61,268 bases of DNA from assembly GCA_902795355.1 (NCBI GenBank), contig CADBKZ010000015.1:1-61268 (forward strand), read 5' to 3'. The translations under genes were made by a program, and so were the position numbers. Shown piece after piece: positions 24,343-33,375 of this stretch. Every line of letters begins with the position of its first letter. Position 1 is the first letter of the stretch. The stretch is from an uncultured Ruminococcus sp. (GTDB lineage: Bacteria; Bacillota; Clostridia; Oscillospirales; CAG-272). The notes below the pieces were generated by a model. That model did not search any database. It saw only the letters and a list, made by a program, of their open reading frames with translations, and was not told the DNA's origin.

Positions 24343-25239
24343 ATGCCGAAAAACGCGTCGCCTGTTTTTGAAACCGAAAAAAACCGCGTGGAAGCGGGAA
24401 CGCTCTATCTGGTCTCCACGCCCATCGGCAACCTTGCCGATCTTTCCGAACGCGCCAAAAAGGTCCTTTCCGAGGTTGATTTTGTTGCCGCCGAGGATAC
24501 CCGCAAGTCGGGGCTTCTGCTCTCGCGCGTCGGTATCCACCGCCCCATGGTCTCCTATTATGAGCATAACAAGCGCGAACGCGGCGAGGAAATTGCCGCA
24601 AGGCTCGCCGCGGGCGAGGCCTGCGCGCTCGTAACCGACGCGGGCACCCCCGCCGTCAGCGACCCCGGGGAAGATCTGGTTGCGCTCTGCGCCGCGCGCG
24701 GCATTCCCGTTCGCCCCGTTCCTGGGCCTGTGGCGTCGGTCGCCGCGCTCACGGTTTCGGGGCTTCCAACGGGTCGGTTCTGCTTCGAGGGGTTCCTGCC
24801 CGTTGGAAATTCCGAGCGGCAGGAACGCCTTTCCGCGCTTGCGCGCGAGGAGCGCACCATGCTCTTCCACGAAGCGCCCCACAAACTCGCGCGCACGCTG
24901 AACGACCTTGCCGGAGCCCTCGGGAACGAACGACGGATCGCCATTTGCCGCGAATTGACCAAACTCAATGAAGAGGTCGTCCGCACCACGCTCGGAAATG
25001 CCGCGGAGCAGTACCGTTCCTGCACGCCGCGCGGTGAGTTTGTGCTGGTGGTGGAAGGCGCGCCGCCCGCGGAAAAGCCCGCGGAACCGGATACGGCCGT
25101 TGCCGAGTACGTGCGGTTCCTCGAAACGAAGGGACTTTCGCGCAAGGAAGCGATTAAGCAGGCCGCCCGCGACAAAGAGATACCGAAAAACCTCGTTTAT
25201 CGAACCATGTTGGAACAAAAGGAGATCAAAAAGCCATGA
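24343..25239 (+). CDS. rsmI: 16S rRNA (cytidine-1402-2'-O)-methyltransferase
   Basis: 298 residues; the ATG at 24343 follows GGAGG (an earlier in-frame ATG lacks one). Tetrapyrrole-methylase fold: LYLVSTPIGNLADLSERA at the N-terminus, AAEDTRKSG, VTDAGTPAVSDPGE and a PGPVASVAALTVSGLP stretch, all family hallmarks. It methylates the ribose of C1402 in 16S rRNA using SAM. Overlaps nagA by 4 bases. Confidence 0.96.
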   Translation: MPKNASPVFETEKNRVEAGTLYLVSTPIGNLADLSERAKKVLSEVDFVAAEDTRKSGLLLSRVGIHRPMVSYYEHNKRERGEEIAARLAAGEACALVTDAGTPAVSDPGEDLVALCAARGIPVRPVPGPVASVAALTVSGLPTGRFCFEGFLPVGNSERQERLSALAREERTMLFHEAPHKLARTLNDLAGALGNERRIAICRELTKLNEEVVRTTLGNAAEQYRSCTPRGEFVLVVEGAPPAEKPAEPDTAVAEYVRFLETKGLSRKEAIKQAARDKEIPKNLVYRTMLEQKEIKKP

Positions 25240-26351
25240 CCGTTCAATTCCGCAACGCGCGCGTTCTGCGCCCCGACCGCACATGGGCGACCGATTGCCC
25301 CGTGACCTTTGCGGGCGGCAGCATTCTTTCAGTGGGCGAAGCCGCCCCCGCCGACAAGATCATCGACCTTTCCGGCCGCATTCTGGTCCCAGGGTTGGTG
25401 GACATCCACACCCACGGCCGCATCGGGCACGATTTTACCTCGGCCACCGCCGACGAAATGCGCGCGATGCGCGACGATTACGCCCGCCACGGCGTTACCT
25501 CGGTGTTCCCCACCCTCGCATCGGCAACCCCCTTGGAATGGGAGACCGCCATTGACCGCGTCAAGTCCGTCGGGTTTGAGGGAATCCATTTGGAAGGGCG
25601 TTATCTCAACCCCAAAAAACGCGGCGCGCACGCGCCCGAGCTGTTGGCCCCGCTTGACGCGGCCGACCTGACCCGCTACCTTGACCGCGTCGGCGATCTT
25701 CCCTGCCATGTAACCGCCGCGCTCGAGCTGGACGCCGACGGTTCCTTTGCCGCCGCGGCGCTCGCCCGCGGCGCAACGCTCGCCCTCGGGCATACCAACG
25801 CCACCTTTGCCGAGGCGCAAACCGCGCTTGCCCGCGGCGCAACCTGCTTTACCCACCTTTGCAACGCCATGCCGCCTCTGCACCACCGCGAGGGCGGCGC
25901 GGTTTGCGCGGCTCTCCTCTCGGACGCTTACGCCGAACTGATTGTGGACGGCATGCACATCGCGCCGGAAATGGTCGAGCTGCTCTACCGCGCCAAAGGC
26001 CCCGACCGCTTTGCGCTGATCACCGACTCCATGGAAGCCACGGGATGCCCCGACGGCGGGCATTATTCCATTGCCGGAGAGGCCGTTGTGGTGAAAAACG
26101 GCCGCGCCGAAACGCTGGACGGCGCGCTCGCGGGCAGTACGCTCAATCTTTGGGACGGCGTTCGCAACCTGATGAAGTTCGCAAACGTTCCGCTGGCCGA
26201 CGCCGCGACCTGCGCCACCCGCAACCCCGCCCGCGCCGTTGGAATCGACCGTTTCGCGGGCGTCGTTGAAGCCGGAAAACGCGCCGATTTTCTGATTACC
26301 GACGAGAGCCTCGCGCTTCTCGCGGTCTGGAAAAACGGCGTCCGCGTCTGA
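25236..26351 (+). CDS. nagA: N-acetylglucosamine-6-phosphate deacetylase
   Basis: 371 residues; ATGA overlap with rsmI. Amidohydrolase fold with HTHGRIGHDF near 60, HLEGRYLNPKKRGAH near 120, GHTNATFAEA near 188, THLCNAM near 207, DGMHIAPEM near 240 and the catalytic Asp in ITDSMEATG near 270. It removes acetate from GlcNAc-6-P, feeding glucosamine-6-P to glycolysis or wall synthesis. It would complete the amino-sugar route downstream of NanA at 35274, though nanE, nanK and nagB are not in view. Confidence 0.94.
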   Translation: MTVQFRNARVLRPDRTWATDCPVTFAGGSILSVGEAAPADKIIDLSGRILVPGLVDIHTHGRIGHDFTSATADEMRAMRDDYARHGVTSVFPTLASATPLEWETAIDRVKSVGFEGIHLEGRYLNPKKRGAHAPELLAPLDAADLTRYLDRVGDLPCHVTAALELDADGSFAAAALARGATLALGHTNATFAEAQTALARGATCFTHLCNAMPPLHHREGGAVCAALLSDAYAELIVDGMHIAPEMVELLYRAKGPDRFALITDSMEATGCPDGGHYSIAGEAVVVKNGRAETLDGALAGSTLNLWDGVRNLMKFANVPLADAATCATRNPARAVGIDRFAGVVEAGKRADFLITDESLALLAVWKNGVRV

Positions 26352-26397
26352 CGCGCTCCGCGCCCGTACATTAACAGAAAAAGAAAGGAACCGTGCC

Positions 26398-26946
26398 ATG
26401 AAAGACTCCGTTCGCCAAAATCTCAAAATCGCGCTGTTTGCCGTCCTGTTTCTCGTTGCCGCCGTGTTCTCAATTCTCTCCCTGATGCCCGAGCATACGG
26501 CCGTGGAAGTGCGGGAAAAATTCACCGTTTCCGCCTCGCGTTTGAGCGGGAGCGAGGATCGATATGTGCTGGAAGTTTCGGGCAAACTGCGGAACACCTC
26601 TTCCAAACCGATCGCCGTGGAGCGCGTGGAAGTCCGCGCGGCAGGCGTTGCCGAACCGATTGTGCATGATCGCGAATTGCTGATCCAGCCCCGCTCCGAG
26701 GTCGGCGTGGTCGTTTGGGTGGAATCGGATGTCGAGGCCTCGTCGGTCACGTCGGTGTCCGTCACCGTTGGCGGCGAATCAACCGCGCTCCGCAACCCCG
26801 CCGTTACCGACGCGTTCGGTTACGCGTTCCTGCCGCTCCTGCTCGCGCTTCTGTTCCTGTTGCTGTTGGTGCACGCGGTGATCGTCCGCGTTTACATTGC
26901 GCAGGAAGCGGCCGCCGAAACCGCCGAAAAAAACGAACAGATTTGA
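26398..26946 (+). CDS. membrane protein with an extracytoplasmic beta domain
   Basis: 182 residues after AAAGGAA. N-terminal membrane segment (about 10-30), a domain of about 100 residues rich in beta strands with an immunoglobulin-like pattern (YVLEVSGKLRNTSSKPIAVERVEV), and a C-terminal membrane segment (about 140-165) with a short charged tail. Unknown family. Sits between nagA and a NUDIX gene, with no functional hint. Confidence 0.75.
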   Translation: MKDSVRQNLKIALFAVLFLVAAVFSILSLMPEHTAVEVREKFTVSASRLSGSEDRYVLEVSGKLRNTSSKPIAVERVEVRAAGVAEPIVHDRELLIQPRSEVGVVVWVESDVEASSVTSVSVTVGGESTALRNPAVTDAFGYAFLPLLLALLFLLLLVHAVIVRVYIAQEAAAETAEKNEQI

Positions 26947-27056
26947 GCAGGCGCATAAACAGCCGAAAAAACGAACAGGTTTCAGCGAACCGCCGCGTAG
27001 CCCGCGGCCGGTCGCCCGAGCCGAAACAAATTCCGCAACCCTTTGGAGATTCCCAT

Positions 27057-27635
27057 ATGTCTGCAACACCCGAACTTTCCGAAATGCGCGAGGTCGCCCT
27101 CTCGTCCGAACTGATTTTCGACGGACAGGTCGTCCACCTCTACCGCGATACCGTCCGCCTGCCGAACGGCGCCGAGGGCACGCGCGAATACATCCGCCAC
27201 ATCGGCGCGGTGTGCGTTCTGCCTTTGAGCGAAAACGGGGACGTTACCTGCGTTCGCCAATTCCGCTACCCGTTTGCCGAAATTCTGACCGAAATTCCCG
27301 CCGGCAAGCTCAACTCCAAAACCGAAAACCGCGCCGAGGCCGCCCTGCGCGAACTCCGCGAGGAAACGGGGCTTCGCTGCGCCTCGCTGACCTACCTCGG
27401 CGACCTTTATCCCTCGCCCGCCATCCTCGACGAGCGCATTTCGCTCTACCTTGCCGAGGGGCTGACCGAGGGGGAGACCGACCCCGACGACGATGAATTT
27501 CTCTCCGTGGTCCGCATTCCGCTCTCCGAGCTGACGGAGCAGGTGCAGGCGGGGCTGATTCCGGACGCGAAAACGCAGATCGCCGTGATGCGCGCGGCCG
27601 ACCTGCTCCGCCGCCGGAAGGGGGCGCCAATATGA
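27057..27635 (+). CDS. NUDIX hydrolase, ADP-ribose pyrophosphatase type
   Basis: 192 residues from the ATG at 27057 after TTTGGAG. The NUDIX box is complete: GKLNSKTENRAEAALRELREE, then TG, fitting GX5EX7REUXEEXG. YPSPAILDERISLYLA is typical of the ADP-ribose pyrophosphatase branch. It would cleave ADP-ribose or similar nucleotide sugars in the cytoplasm. Overlaps the next gene by 4 bases. Confidence 0.9.
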   Translation: MSATPELSEMREVALSSELIFDGQVVHLYRDTVRLPNGAEGTREYIRHIGAVCVLPLSENGDVTCVRQFRYPFAEILTEIPAGKLNSKTENRAEAALRELREETGLRCASLTYLGDLYPSPAILDERISLYLAEGLTEGETDPDDDEFLSVVRIPLSELTEQVQAGLIPDAKTQIAVMRAADLLRRRKGAPI

Positions 27636-28213
27636 TCCGCAAACGCCGAAAACCCGTTACCGTCCGCATTTCCACCGAGCGGATGGGCCTGCCGTTCCCG
27701 TTCTCGGCGTTCCCCTTCCCGAACTTTGACGACGAGGACGACGAAGAGGAAATTTCCCCCGTTCCGAACGGCGAATTGCCCGACCCCGAAACGGCCGACG
27801 GCGGAACGCCCCCCGAAGAGGACGGCGGGCAAGACGGCGAAATCGAACCCGAACGCAGCGAGTTTTTTGCCGAGGGCCGCATGGTGGCGGACGACAGCCG
27901 CGTGGAGATCGTTTACGAGGAGAGCCTTTTGACGGGCATGGCCGGATCGGTGACGACCATCGGCTTTGACCGTTCGGATCCGTCGGTCGTCTCCATGTAC
28001 CGTCAAGGGCTTGTGGATACCTCGCTTGTGTTTGAAGAAGGCAAACGCCACATCAGCGTTTACACCACGCCGTTCGGCGCGTTTGAGCTCTGCGTTCACG
28101 CGCTGACAGTGCGCAACAACCTGCTGGAATCGGGGACCATCGAGCTGGACTACCTGACCGATCTTCGCGGCGCGCGCACCGAACGCTGCAAAATGAAAAT
28201 CCGCGTGGAATAA
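27632..28213 (+). CDS. DUF1934-like calycin-fold protein with an acidic linker
   Basis: 193 residues; ATGA overlap with the NUDIX gene. Residues 1-30 are basic, 30-75 are a Glu/Asp/Pro-rich low-complexity linker (FDDEDDEEE) and 80-193 resemble DUF1934 (YwiB-like): SVVSMYRQGLVDTSLVFEEG, TPFGAFEL and ELDYLTDLRGARTERCKM. The beta-barrel family has no established function. The linker is an unusual addition. A terminator follows at 28230. Confidence 0.8.
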   Translation: MIRKRRKPVTVRISTERMGLPFPFSAFPFPNFDDEDDEEEISPVPNGELPDPETADGGTPPEEDGGQDGEIEPERSEFFAEGRMVADDSRVEIVYEESLLTGMAGSVTTIGFDRSDPSVVSMYRQGLVDTSLVFEEGKRHISVYTTPFGAFELCVHALTVRNNLLESGTIELDYLTDLRGARTERCKMKIRVE

Positions 28214-28229
28214 AGTTGCTCCCGCAAAA

Positions 28230-28270
28230 AAAGAGCCAACGCCGCCCCCTTGGAGCGGCGTTGGCTCTTT
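28230..28270 (+). terminator. intrinsic terminator
   Basis: A 16-bp stem (AAAGAGCCAACGCCGC) with a 9-base loop, ending in CTCTTT. Ends the transcript of the DUF1934-like gene. Confidence 0.85.
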
Positions 28271-28327
28271 GCAAAGAAAAAATGTCTGATTTTTTCAAAA
28301 AAATCCGAAAAAATCCAATTTTGGGTA

Positions 28328-28356
28328 TTTACTTTTCCGCGCGCGTCGTGTATAAT
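28328..28356 (+). promoter_or_regulatory. promoter of the nucleotidyltransferase-galE-galM unit
   Basis: TTTACT (28328-28333), 17-base spacer starting TTTCCG, TATAAT (28351-28356), 36 bases before the start. Confidence 0.8.
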
Positions 28357-28392
28357 AATAGATAGAGCGACTATCAAAGGAGATTTTGAACC

Positions 28393-29301
28393 ATGACACT
28401 GCTGATTCTGGCGGCCGGCCTCGGCTCGCGCTACGGCGGATTGAAGCAAATCGACCCGATGACCGACGCGGGAAATTTCATCATTGATTTTTCGGTCTAT
28501 GACGCGATCCAAGCCGGATTTGACCGCGTGGTGTTCTTAATCAAGCGGGAAAACCTCGGGCAGTTCCGCGAAACCATCGGCCGCCGCATCGAGCGCAAGA
28601 TCCGCGCGGAATACGCCTTTCAGGAGCTGGAAAACCTGCCGCAGGGCCTGAAACTCCCCGCGGGGCGCGCCAAACCTTGGGGAACGGGACACGCCGTTTA
28701 CTGCGCCGCCGACGTGGTTGGGAACGACCGCTTCGCCGTGATCAACGCCGACGATTTTTACGGCCGCGAAACCTTTTTCCGCCTTGCGGAGCATCTCTCC
28801 CTGCCGAATCTGGAAGGCAAGCCCGCGCACCATTGCATGGTGGGCTTCCGCTTGGGCAACACGCTTACCGAAAACGGAACCGTTTCGCGCGGGGAATGCC
28901 GCGTGGAGAACGGAATGCTCGACCGCGTGACCGAGCGCACCAAAATTGAAAAACGAGAGCGCAACGCCGCTTACCTCGGCGAGGACGGCGCATGGGTTCC
29001 GCTCCCGTTTGAAACCGTTGTTTCCATGAACTGCTGGGGATTTACGTCCGATCTCTTTTCCCACCTTGAAAACGGCTTCCGCGCCTTTTGGCGGGAACAC
29101 GAGGCCGACCTTTCCAAATGCGAATACTACCTGCCCTCGGCCGTTCAGGAGCAAAAGGACGCTGGGCTTTGCGACATCCGCGTGTACTCCACGTCGTCGC
29201 AATGGCTCGGCGTAACCTACCCCGAGGACAAAGCGCGCGTCAAAGCCGCCGTCGCCGCATTGATCGCCGCGGGCGAATACCCCGCCGACCTTTGGGCGTA
29301 A
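28393..29301 (+). CDS. sugar-phosphate nucleotidyltransferase
   Basis: 302 residues after AAAGGAG. NTP-transferase fold: LILAAGLGSRYGGLKQIDP is the nucleotide-binding loop, GTGHAVYCA near 97 and VINADDFYG near 116 the metal-binding part. It would join a sugar-1-phosphate to a nucleotide. It lies before galE and galM, so UDP-hexose metabolism is likely, but the sequence differs from classical GalU. Substrate not certain. Confidence 0.87.
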   Translation: MTLLILAAGLGSRYGGLKQIDPMTDAGNFIIDFSVYDAIQAGFDRVVFLIKRENLGQFRETIGRRIERKIRAEYAFQELENLPQGLKLPAGRAKPWGTGHAVYCAADVVGNDRFAVINADDFYGRETFFRLAEHLSLPNLEGKPAHHCMVGFRLGNTLTENGTVSRGECRVENGMLDRVTERTKIEKRERNAAYLGEDGAWVPLPFETVVSMNCWGFTSDLFSHLENGFRAFWREHEADLSKCEYYLPSAVQEQKDAGLCDIRVYSTSSQWLGVTYPEDKARVKAAVAALIAAGEYPADLWA

Positions 29302-29363
29302 CCCGTTTCCAAGAGTCCGATTGTCCTGCCAATATACCACACAAACCGAGAGGAGAAACCGCC

Positions 29364-30380
29364 ATGTCCGTTTTAATCACAGGCGGCGCGGGGTTCATCG
29401 GAACCCATACCGCCGTTGAATTTCTGAACGCCGGTTACAAAATCGTTGTAGCCGACAACTATGTCAACTCTTCGCCCAAATCGTTGGAGCGCGTCCGCGA
29501 GATCACGGGAAAAGACTTTCCCGTTTACGAGGTCGATCTTTGCGAGAAAGAGGCGTTCCGCCGCGTGTTCGTCGAGAACCCCGACATTGATTCGGCCATC
29601 CACTTTGCCGGTTTGAAAGCGGTTGGCGAATCGGTTGCGCAACCCGAACGCTACTATCGCAACAACCTGCTCTCAACGCTCAATCTCCTCTCTCTCCTCT
29701 CCGAGTACGGTGCAAAACGCATTGTGTTCTCCTCGTCGGCCACCGTTTACGGCATGCCCAAATCGGTCCCGATCCGCGAGGACTTCCCGCTTTCGGCCAC
29801 CAACCCCTACGGCGAAACCAAGCTGATGATCGAGCGCATCCTGAAAGACGTTTGGGTGGCGGATAACGATTGGAGCGTTTCGGTTTTGCGCTATTTCAAC
29901 CCCATCGGCGCGCATAAGAGCGGCCTGATCGGCGAGAACCCGCGCGGCATCCCCAACAACCTGCTCCCCTATGTTGCAAAAGTGGCGGCAGGTCAGCTGC
30001 CCTGCCTTTCGGTATTCGGCAACGACTACAATACCCCAGACGGCACCGGCGTTCGCGATTACATCCATGTGGTCGATCTCGCCAAGGCGCACCTGAAAGC
30101 GCTGAAACGCGCCGAAAAGGTGAGCGGCGTGGAATATTACAACATCGGCACCGGCGTGGGCTACTCGGTGCTGGACATTGTAAAGGCCTACGAAAAGGCG
30201 ACGGGGCTGAAAGTCAACTATAAGATCGCCGCGCGCCGCCCCGGGGACATTGACGCCTGCTACGCCGACCCTTCCAAGGCCGCGGAAATTCTCGGTTGGA
30301 AAGCCGAAAACACGCTGGACGATATGTGCCGCGACCTTGCCAATTGGCAGAAAAAGAACCCCAACGGTTACGAGGACTGA
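29364..30380 (+). CDS. galE: UDP-glucose 4-epimerase
   Basis: 338 residues; the ATG at 29364 follows AGGAG. SDR-type epimerase: TGGAGFIG NAD-binding loop, HFAGLKAVGES, SSSATVYG and YGETK with the catalytic Tyr and Lys, RYFNPIGAH, GVRDYIHVVDLA. Interconverts UDP-glucose and UDP-galactose. Between the nucleotidyltransferase and galM it makes a compact galactose module without galK or galT. Confidence 0.96.
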   Translation: MSVLITGGAGFIGTHTAVEFLNAGYKIVVADNYVNSSPKSLERVREITGKDFPVYEVDLCEKEAFRRVFVENPDIDSAIHFAGLKAVGESVAQPERYYRNNLLSTLNLLSLLSEYGAKRIVFSSSATVYGMPKSVPIREDFPLSATNPYGETKLMIERILKDVWVADNDWSVSVLRYFNPIGAHKSGLIGENPRGIPNNLLPYVAKVAAGQLPCLSVFGNDYNTPDGTGVRDYIHVVDLAKAHLKALKRAEKVSGVEYYNIGTGVGYSVLDIVKAYEKATGLKVNYKIAARRPGDIDACYADPSKAAEILGWKAENTLDDMCRDLANWQKKNPNGYED

Positions 30381-30394
30381 AACAGGAGCCTGCC

Positions 30395-31459
30395 ATGATT
30401 ACCAAACACGAGTTCGGCACGCTGGAAAGCGAAAGCCGGAAGATTTATAACTATACCATGAAAAACCGCGGCGGAATGTCGGTTACAGTTACCGAGTTCG
30501 GCGGCGCGATTGTGGAGATCCGCGTTCCCGATAAGTTCGGGCGCGATACCGACGTGGTGGGCGGCTACGATTCCCTGCGCGATTACGTCCTTGCGGACGG
30601 GTACCTCGGCGCGCTCGTCGGCCGCGTGGCCAACCGCATTGCGGGCGGAACCTTCACTTTGGACGGCGAAACCCATCGTCTTTTCCGCAACAACGGCAAA
30701 AATTCGCTCCACGGCGGCAAGGTGGGCTGGTCGCACCGCGTTTGGGCGGTCAAACCCGAGGACGGCGAGGAACCGAAGCTGACGCTGACCCTGCACTCGC
30801 CGGACGGGGACGAGGGCTACCCCGGGAACATGGACGTTACCGTGACCTACGAGCTTCTCTCCAACAACGCGCTCTCCATCCGCTACGAGGCCACAACCGA
30901 CAAGCGCACCCCCGTGAACCTGACCAACCACACCTATTTCAACCTCGGCGGCTATGCCTCGGGCAGCATCCGCGACCATGTGCTTCAAATCGAGGCCGAC
31001 ACCTACCTGCCCACCGACGCCGACCTGATTCCAACGGGCGAGATCCGCTCGGTTGCGGGAACGCCGTTCGATTTCCGCGAGCCGAAAACCATCGGCCGCG
31101 ATATGGACGCCGACAACGCCGACCTGAAAACGGCCGGCGGCTACGACCAATGCTTCAACTTTACGGGCGGAGCGACCAAGGCGCCCGAACGCCGCATAAT
31201 CGTTTATGAACCGAACAGCGGCCGCGTGCTGACCGTTTTTACCGATCAGCCCTGCGTGCAGTTCTATTCGGGCAACTTCCTCGATAGCGCGGAATTTCCC
31301 ATGAAGGGCGGGTTGCCGCGCCGCAAGCAGACCGCGTTCTGCTTGGAAACTCAGGCCATGCCCGATAGCGTCAACCACCCGAATTTCACCAACACCATCC
31401 TGAACCCGAACGAAACCTACACCCACACGGTAATTTATCGGTTTTCGGTTCAGCAATAA
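30395..31459 (+). CDS. galM: aldose 1-epimerase (galactose mutarotase)
   Basis: 354 residues after CAGGAG, 14 bases behind galE. GalM hallmarks: GRVANRIAGG near 70, NNGKNSLHGG near 100, NLTNHTYFNLGG (catalytic His about 177), GGYDQCFNF and CLETQAMPDSVNHPNF with the catalytic Glu near 315. Converts beta- to alpha-hexoses. A strong bidirectional terminator follows. Confidence 0.95.
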   Translation: MITKHEFGTLESESRKIYNYTMKNRGGMSVTVTEFGGAIVEIRVPDKFGRDTDVVGGYDSLRDYVLADGYLGALVGRVANRIAGGTFTLDGETHRLFRNNGKNSLHGGKVGWSHRVWAVKPEDGEEPKLTLTLHSPDGDEGYPGNMDVTVTYELLSNNALSIRYEATTDKRTPVNLTNHTYFNLGGYASGSIRDHVLQIEADTYLPTDADLIPTGEIRSVAGTPFDFREPKTIGRDMDADNADLKTAGGYDQCFNFTGGATKAPERRIIVYEPNSGRVLTVFTDQPCVQFYSGNFLDSAEFPMKGGLPRRKQTAFCLETQAMPDSVNHPNFTNTILNPNETYTHTVIYRFSVQQ

Positions 31460-31505
31460 TTGCCCCGAGCCGCTTCTTCCGGTTCGCGCAAAACATTCCA
31501 AACCA

Positions 31506-31543
31506 ACAGCCGACCCATCCGAAAAGATGGGTCGGCTGTTTTT
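31506..31543. terminator. bidirectional intrinsic terminator
   Basis: A 14-bp perfect stem (ACAGCCGACCCATC) with a 6-base loop and TTTTT after it, between galM and the convergent small peptide gene. Confidence 0.9.
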
Positions 31544-31587
31544 CGCTCGGAAGAGCGGATATTTGCCGTTTGGAAATCGGCCGGTAA

Positions 31588-31707
31588 TCAGAGGATTATC
31601 AGGCTGTCCCAATCGTAGTAGGTTTCGCTGTCGCCTGCGGAAAGGGTCAGAATGTCCTCTTCTTCAACGGCAAGAACGATGCAGATCGGTTCGAGATATG
31701 TTTTCAT
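31588..31707 (-). CDS. small peptide of the KxYxP...DxL family
   Basis: 39 residues with an excellent ribosome site (AAAGGAGG, 8 bases before the ATG) 14 bases after the GLUG-like gene, so in the same transcript. It begins MKTYLEPICIVLAVEEEDIL, then TLSAGDSE and an acidic, aromatic tail. Layout matches the peptide at 9891. No signal peptide or known family. The ribosome site and matching layout are the case for it being real. Confidence 0.72.
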   Translation of the reverse strand: MKTYLEPICIVLAVEEEDILTLSAGDSETYYDWDSLIIL

Positions 31708-31721
31708 CCTCTTTGCCTCCT

Positions 31722-33281
31722 TTACGCGCCAATGCTACCGTTGGTAACGGTTGCGGTTACGGTATTGCCGAAAACGGGAACCGTTTCCCCCTCGGCAAGA
31801 ACATACGGGGTAAAGACAAACGTAATCGTTCCGCTCGCGGGAACGTTCTTTAAGCCGATGGCAAGGAAATACGCGTTGGCAACGCTCGGCGCAATCGGCT
31901 CGCCGTTCGCCAGAATCGAGGAGAACACTTTGGTATCGGTCAGCGTAACGGTTGCGCTCGACCCGCCATAGGTCACGGTAACGCGGTAGCCGGCTTCGCT
32001 GTATGCGGCAATGTCGCCCGCAAATTCGGAAACAAAGCGGATTGAGGTTTTGCCGCTGTCGCTCTCGGCGGTTCCGAGTTGCAGAGCGTTGTTCGAGAGC
32101 AGACCGGTTTCGGCAATGCGACCAACGGTTGCATAATCGGGAAGATCCAGCGCGGTGGCGTTCGCCGCGTTGCCCTGAACGTTGACATCGCTGACGTTCA
32201 ACCGCCCGCAAAGGTAAAACGCGGTTCCGTTTGCGCGCGCGGCATAGGCAATGTTATGGTTGCCGGAAACGGCGTTTGCAAGCGTCAGCTTCGACCAGAT
32301 GTACCCGAGCATCGCGCCCGCCTGCCAACTATCCGATCGTTTGTTTGCAATTTCAATATCCACATGGCATTGGCGGAACGCCAAAGTGGCGGAAGAACCG
32401 GAAAGCTGACCCACAAGGCCGCCGATGCGATCGGTTGCCGAAACGGTTGTTTCCAACCTGCCCGTGCTTTTGCAGGATGTGAGCGACGCGTTCGCCGCGT
32501 TGTTGCCAACGTTCATATCGCCGATGATACCGCCCATATTGACTGCATTTCCGTTGCCGTTACAAACAATGTCGCCCTCGTTGCTGCAATGAACCAAAGT
32601 AACAGTTCCCGCCGTTGTTTTTTCGGCGAGGATGCCGCCAATGGCAATGGTGGCAATGCTCGCGTCCGTTTCGGTTACGGTAATATTCAGCTTGCTTGTT
32701 ACGTTCTCCATTGTCAGGTTTCCGTATGCAAACCCGACGATTCCGCCGACATACAGATAAGTAACGTTGTTGTAAGCTTTTTCAGCGACCGTTACCGTGC
32801 CTTCCACGGTCAGATTCCGGATGGAGCAGCCCGAGGCAACGGTTCCGAAGAAGCCGATTGCGTTGATCCATTTGCTGTTCACGGTCATGCTCAGGCCCGA
32901 AACGGTATGCCCACCCCCGTCAAAGAATCCGCTGAAAAACAGATAGGAGCTGGTAATGCTGTTTCCGCCGATAGGCTGAAACGCTTTTCCGGTCATATCA
33001 ATGTCCTGCGTCATCCTGAAATATTTGCCCGCGGTATTGGGGTTGGTGGACGCGCCGCCGTTGGTGTTGGCCGCCATCATGGCAAGGTCATAGGGAATGG
33101 AAACCAGATAGGGGTCGCCTTCGGTCCCGCTTCCGCCCGAATAGGCATAGGACGCGTTGGCGGCGGGAAGCGCTTTGCCGTCCCAATCCTCTCCTTCCGC
33201 CGAAACGGGGATCGCCATGGCCGCAACGCTCAAAACAAGCGCAACCGCCAGAACGACAGCCAAAAGATTTCTTCTTTTCAT
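31722..33281 (-). CDS. secreted GLUG-like repeat protein with accessory domain
   Basis: 519 residues. Signal peptide (RRNLLAVVLAVALVLSVAAM, cut near VSAEG). Residues about 40-390 are beta-helix-like repeats with recurring GGIVGFAYGNLTMENV, GGIIGDMN and GGLVGQLSG segments, the pattern of GLUG motifs in surface and adhesin-like proteins. Residues about 395-515 form an accessory domain (SIRFVSEF... NVPASGTITFVFTPYV) also present in the esterase at 7517. No catalytic residues, membrane anchor or sorting motif are visible. Own promoter at 33335; the peptide gene at 31588 follows it. Confidence 0.85.
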   Translation of the reverse strand: MKRRNLLAVVLAVALVLSVAAMAIPVSAEGEDWDGKALPAANASYAYSGGSGTEGDPYLVSIPYDLAMMAANTNGGASTNPNTAGKYFRMTQDIDMTGKAFQPIGGNSITSSYLFFSGFFDGGGHTVSGLSMTVNSKWINAIGFFGTVASGCSIRNLTVEGTVTVAEKAYNNVTYLYVGGIVGFAYGNLTMENVTSKLNITVTETDASIATIAIGGILAEKTTAGTVTLVHCSNEGDIVCNGNGNAVNMGGIIGDMNVGNNAANASLTSCKSTGRLETTVSATDRIGGLVGQLSGSSATLAFRQCHVDIEIANKRSDSWQAGAMLGYIWSKLTLANAVSGNHNIAYAARANGTAFYLCGRLNVSDVNVQGNAANATALDLPDYATVGRIAETGLLSNNALQLGTAESDSGKTSIRFVSEFAGDIAAYSEAGYRVTVTYGGSSATVTLTDTKVFSSILANGEPIAPSVANAYFLAIGLKNVPASGTITFVFTPYVLAEGETVPVFGNTVTATVTNGSIGA

Positions 33282-33334
33282 GGGGTTCGTTTCCTTTCTG
33301 AATGAAAAATTTTTTGCGCTTGGAATTTACCTAT

Positions 33335-33363
33335 ATTATACAGAGTTCGGGGAGCGGAATAAA
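33335..33363 (-). promoter_or_regulatory. promoter of the GLUG-like gene and peptide
   Basis: Minus-strand TTTATT (33358-33363), 17 bases, TATAAT (33335-33340), 53 bases before the start. Confidence 0.7.
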
Positions 33364-33375
33364 CCGCTCAAACCG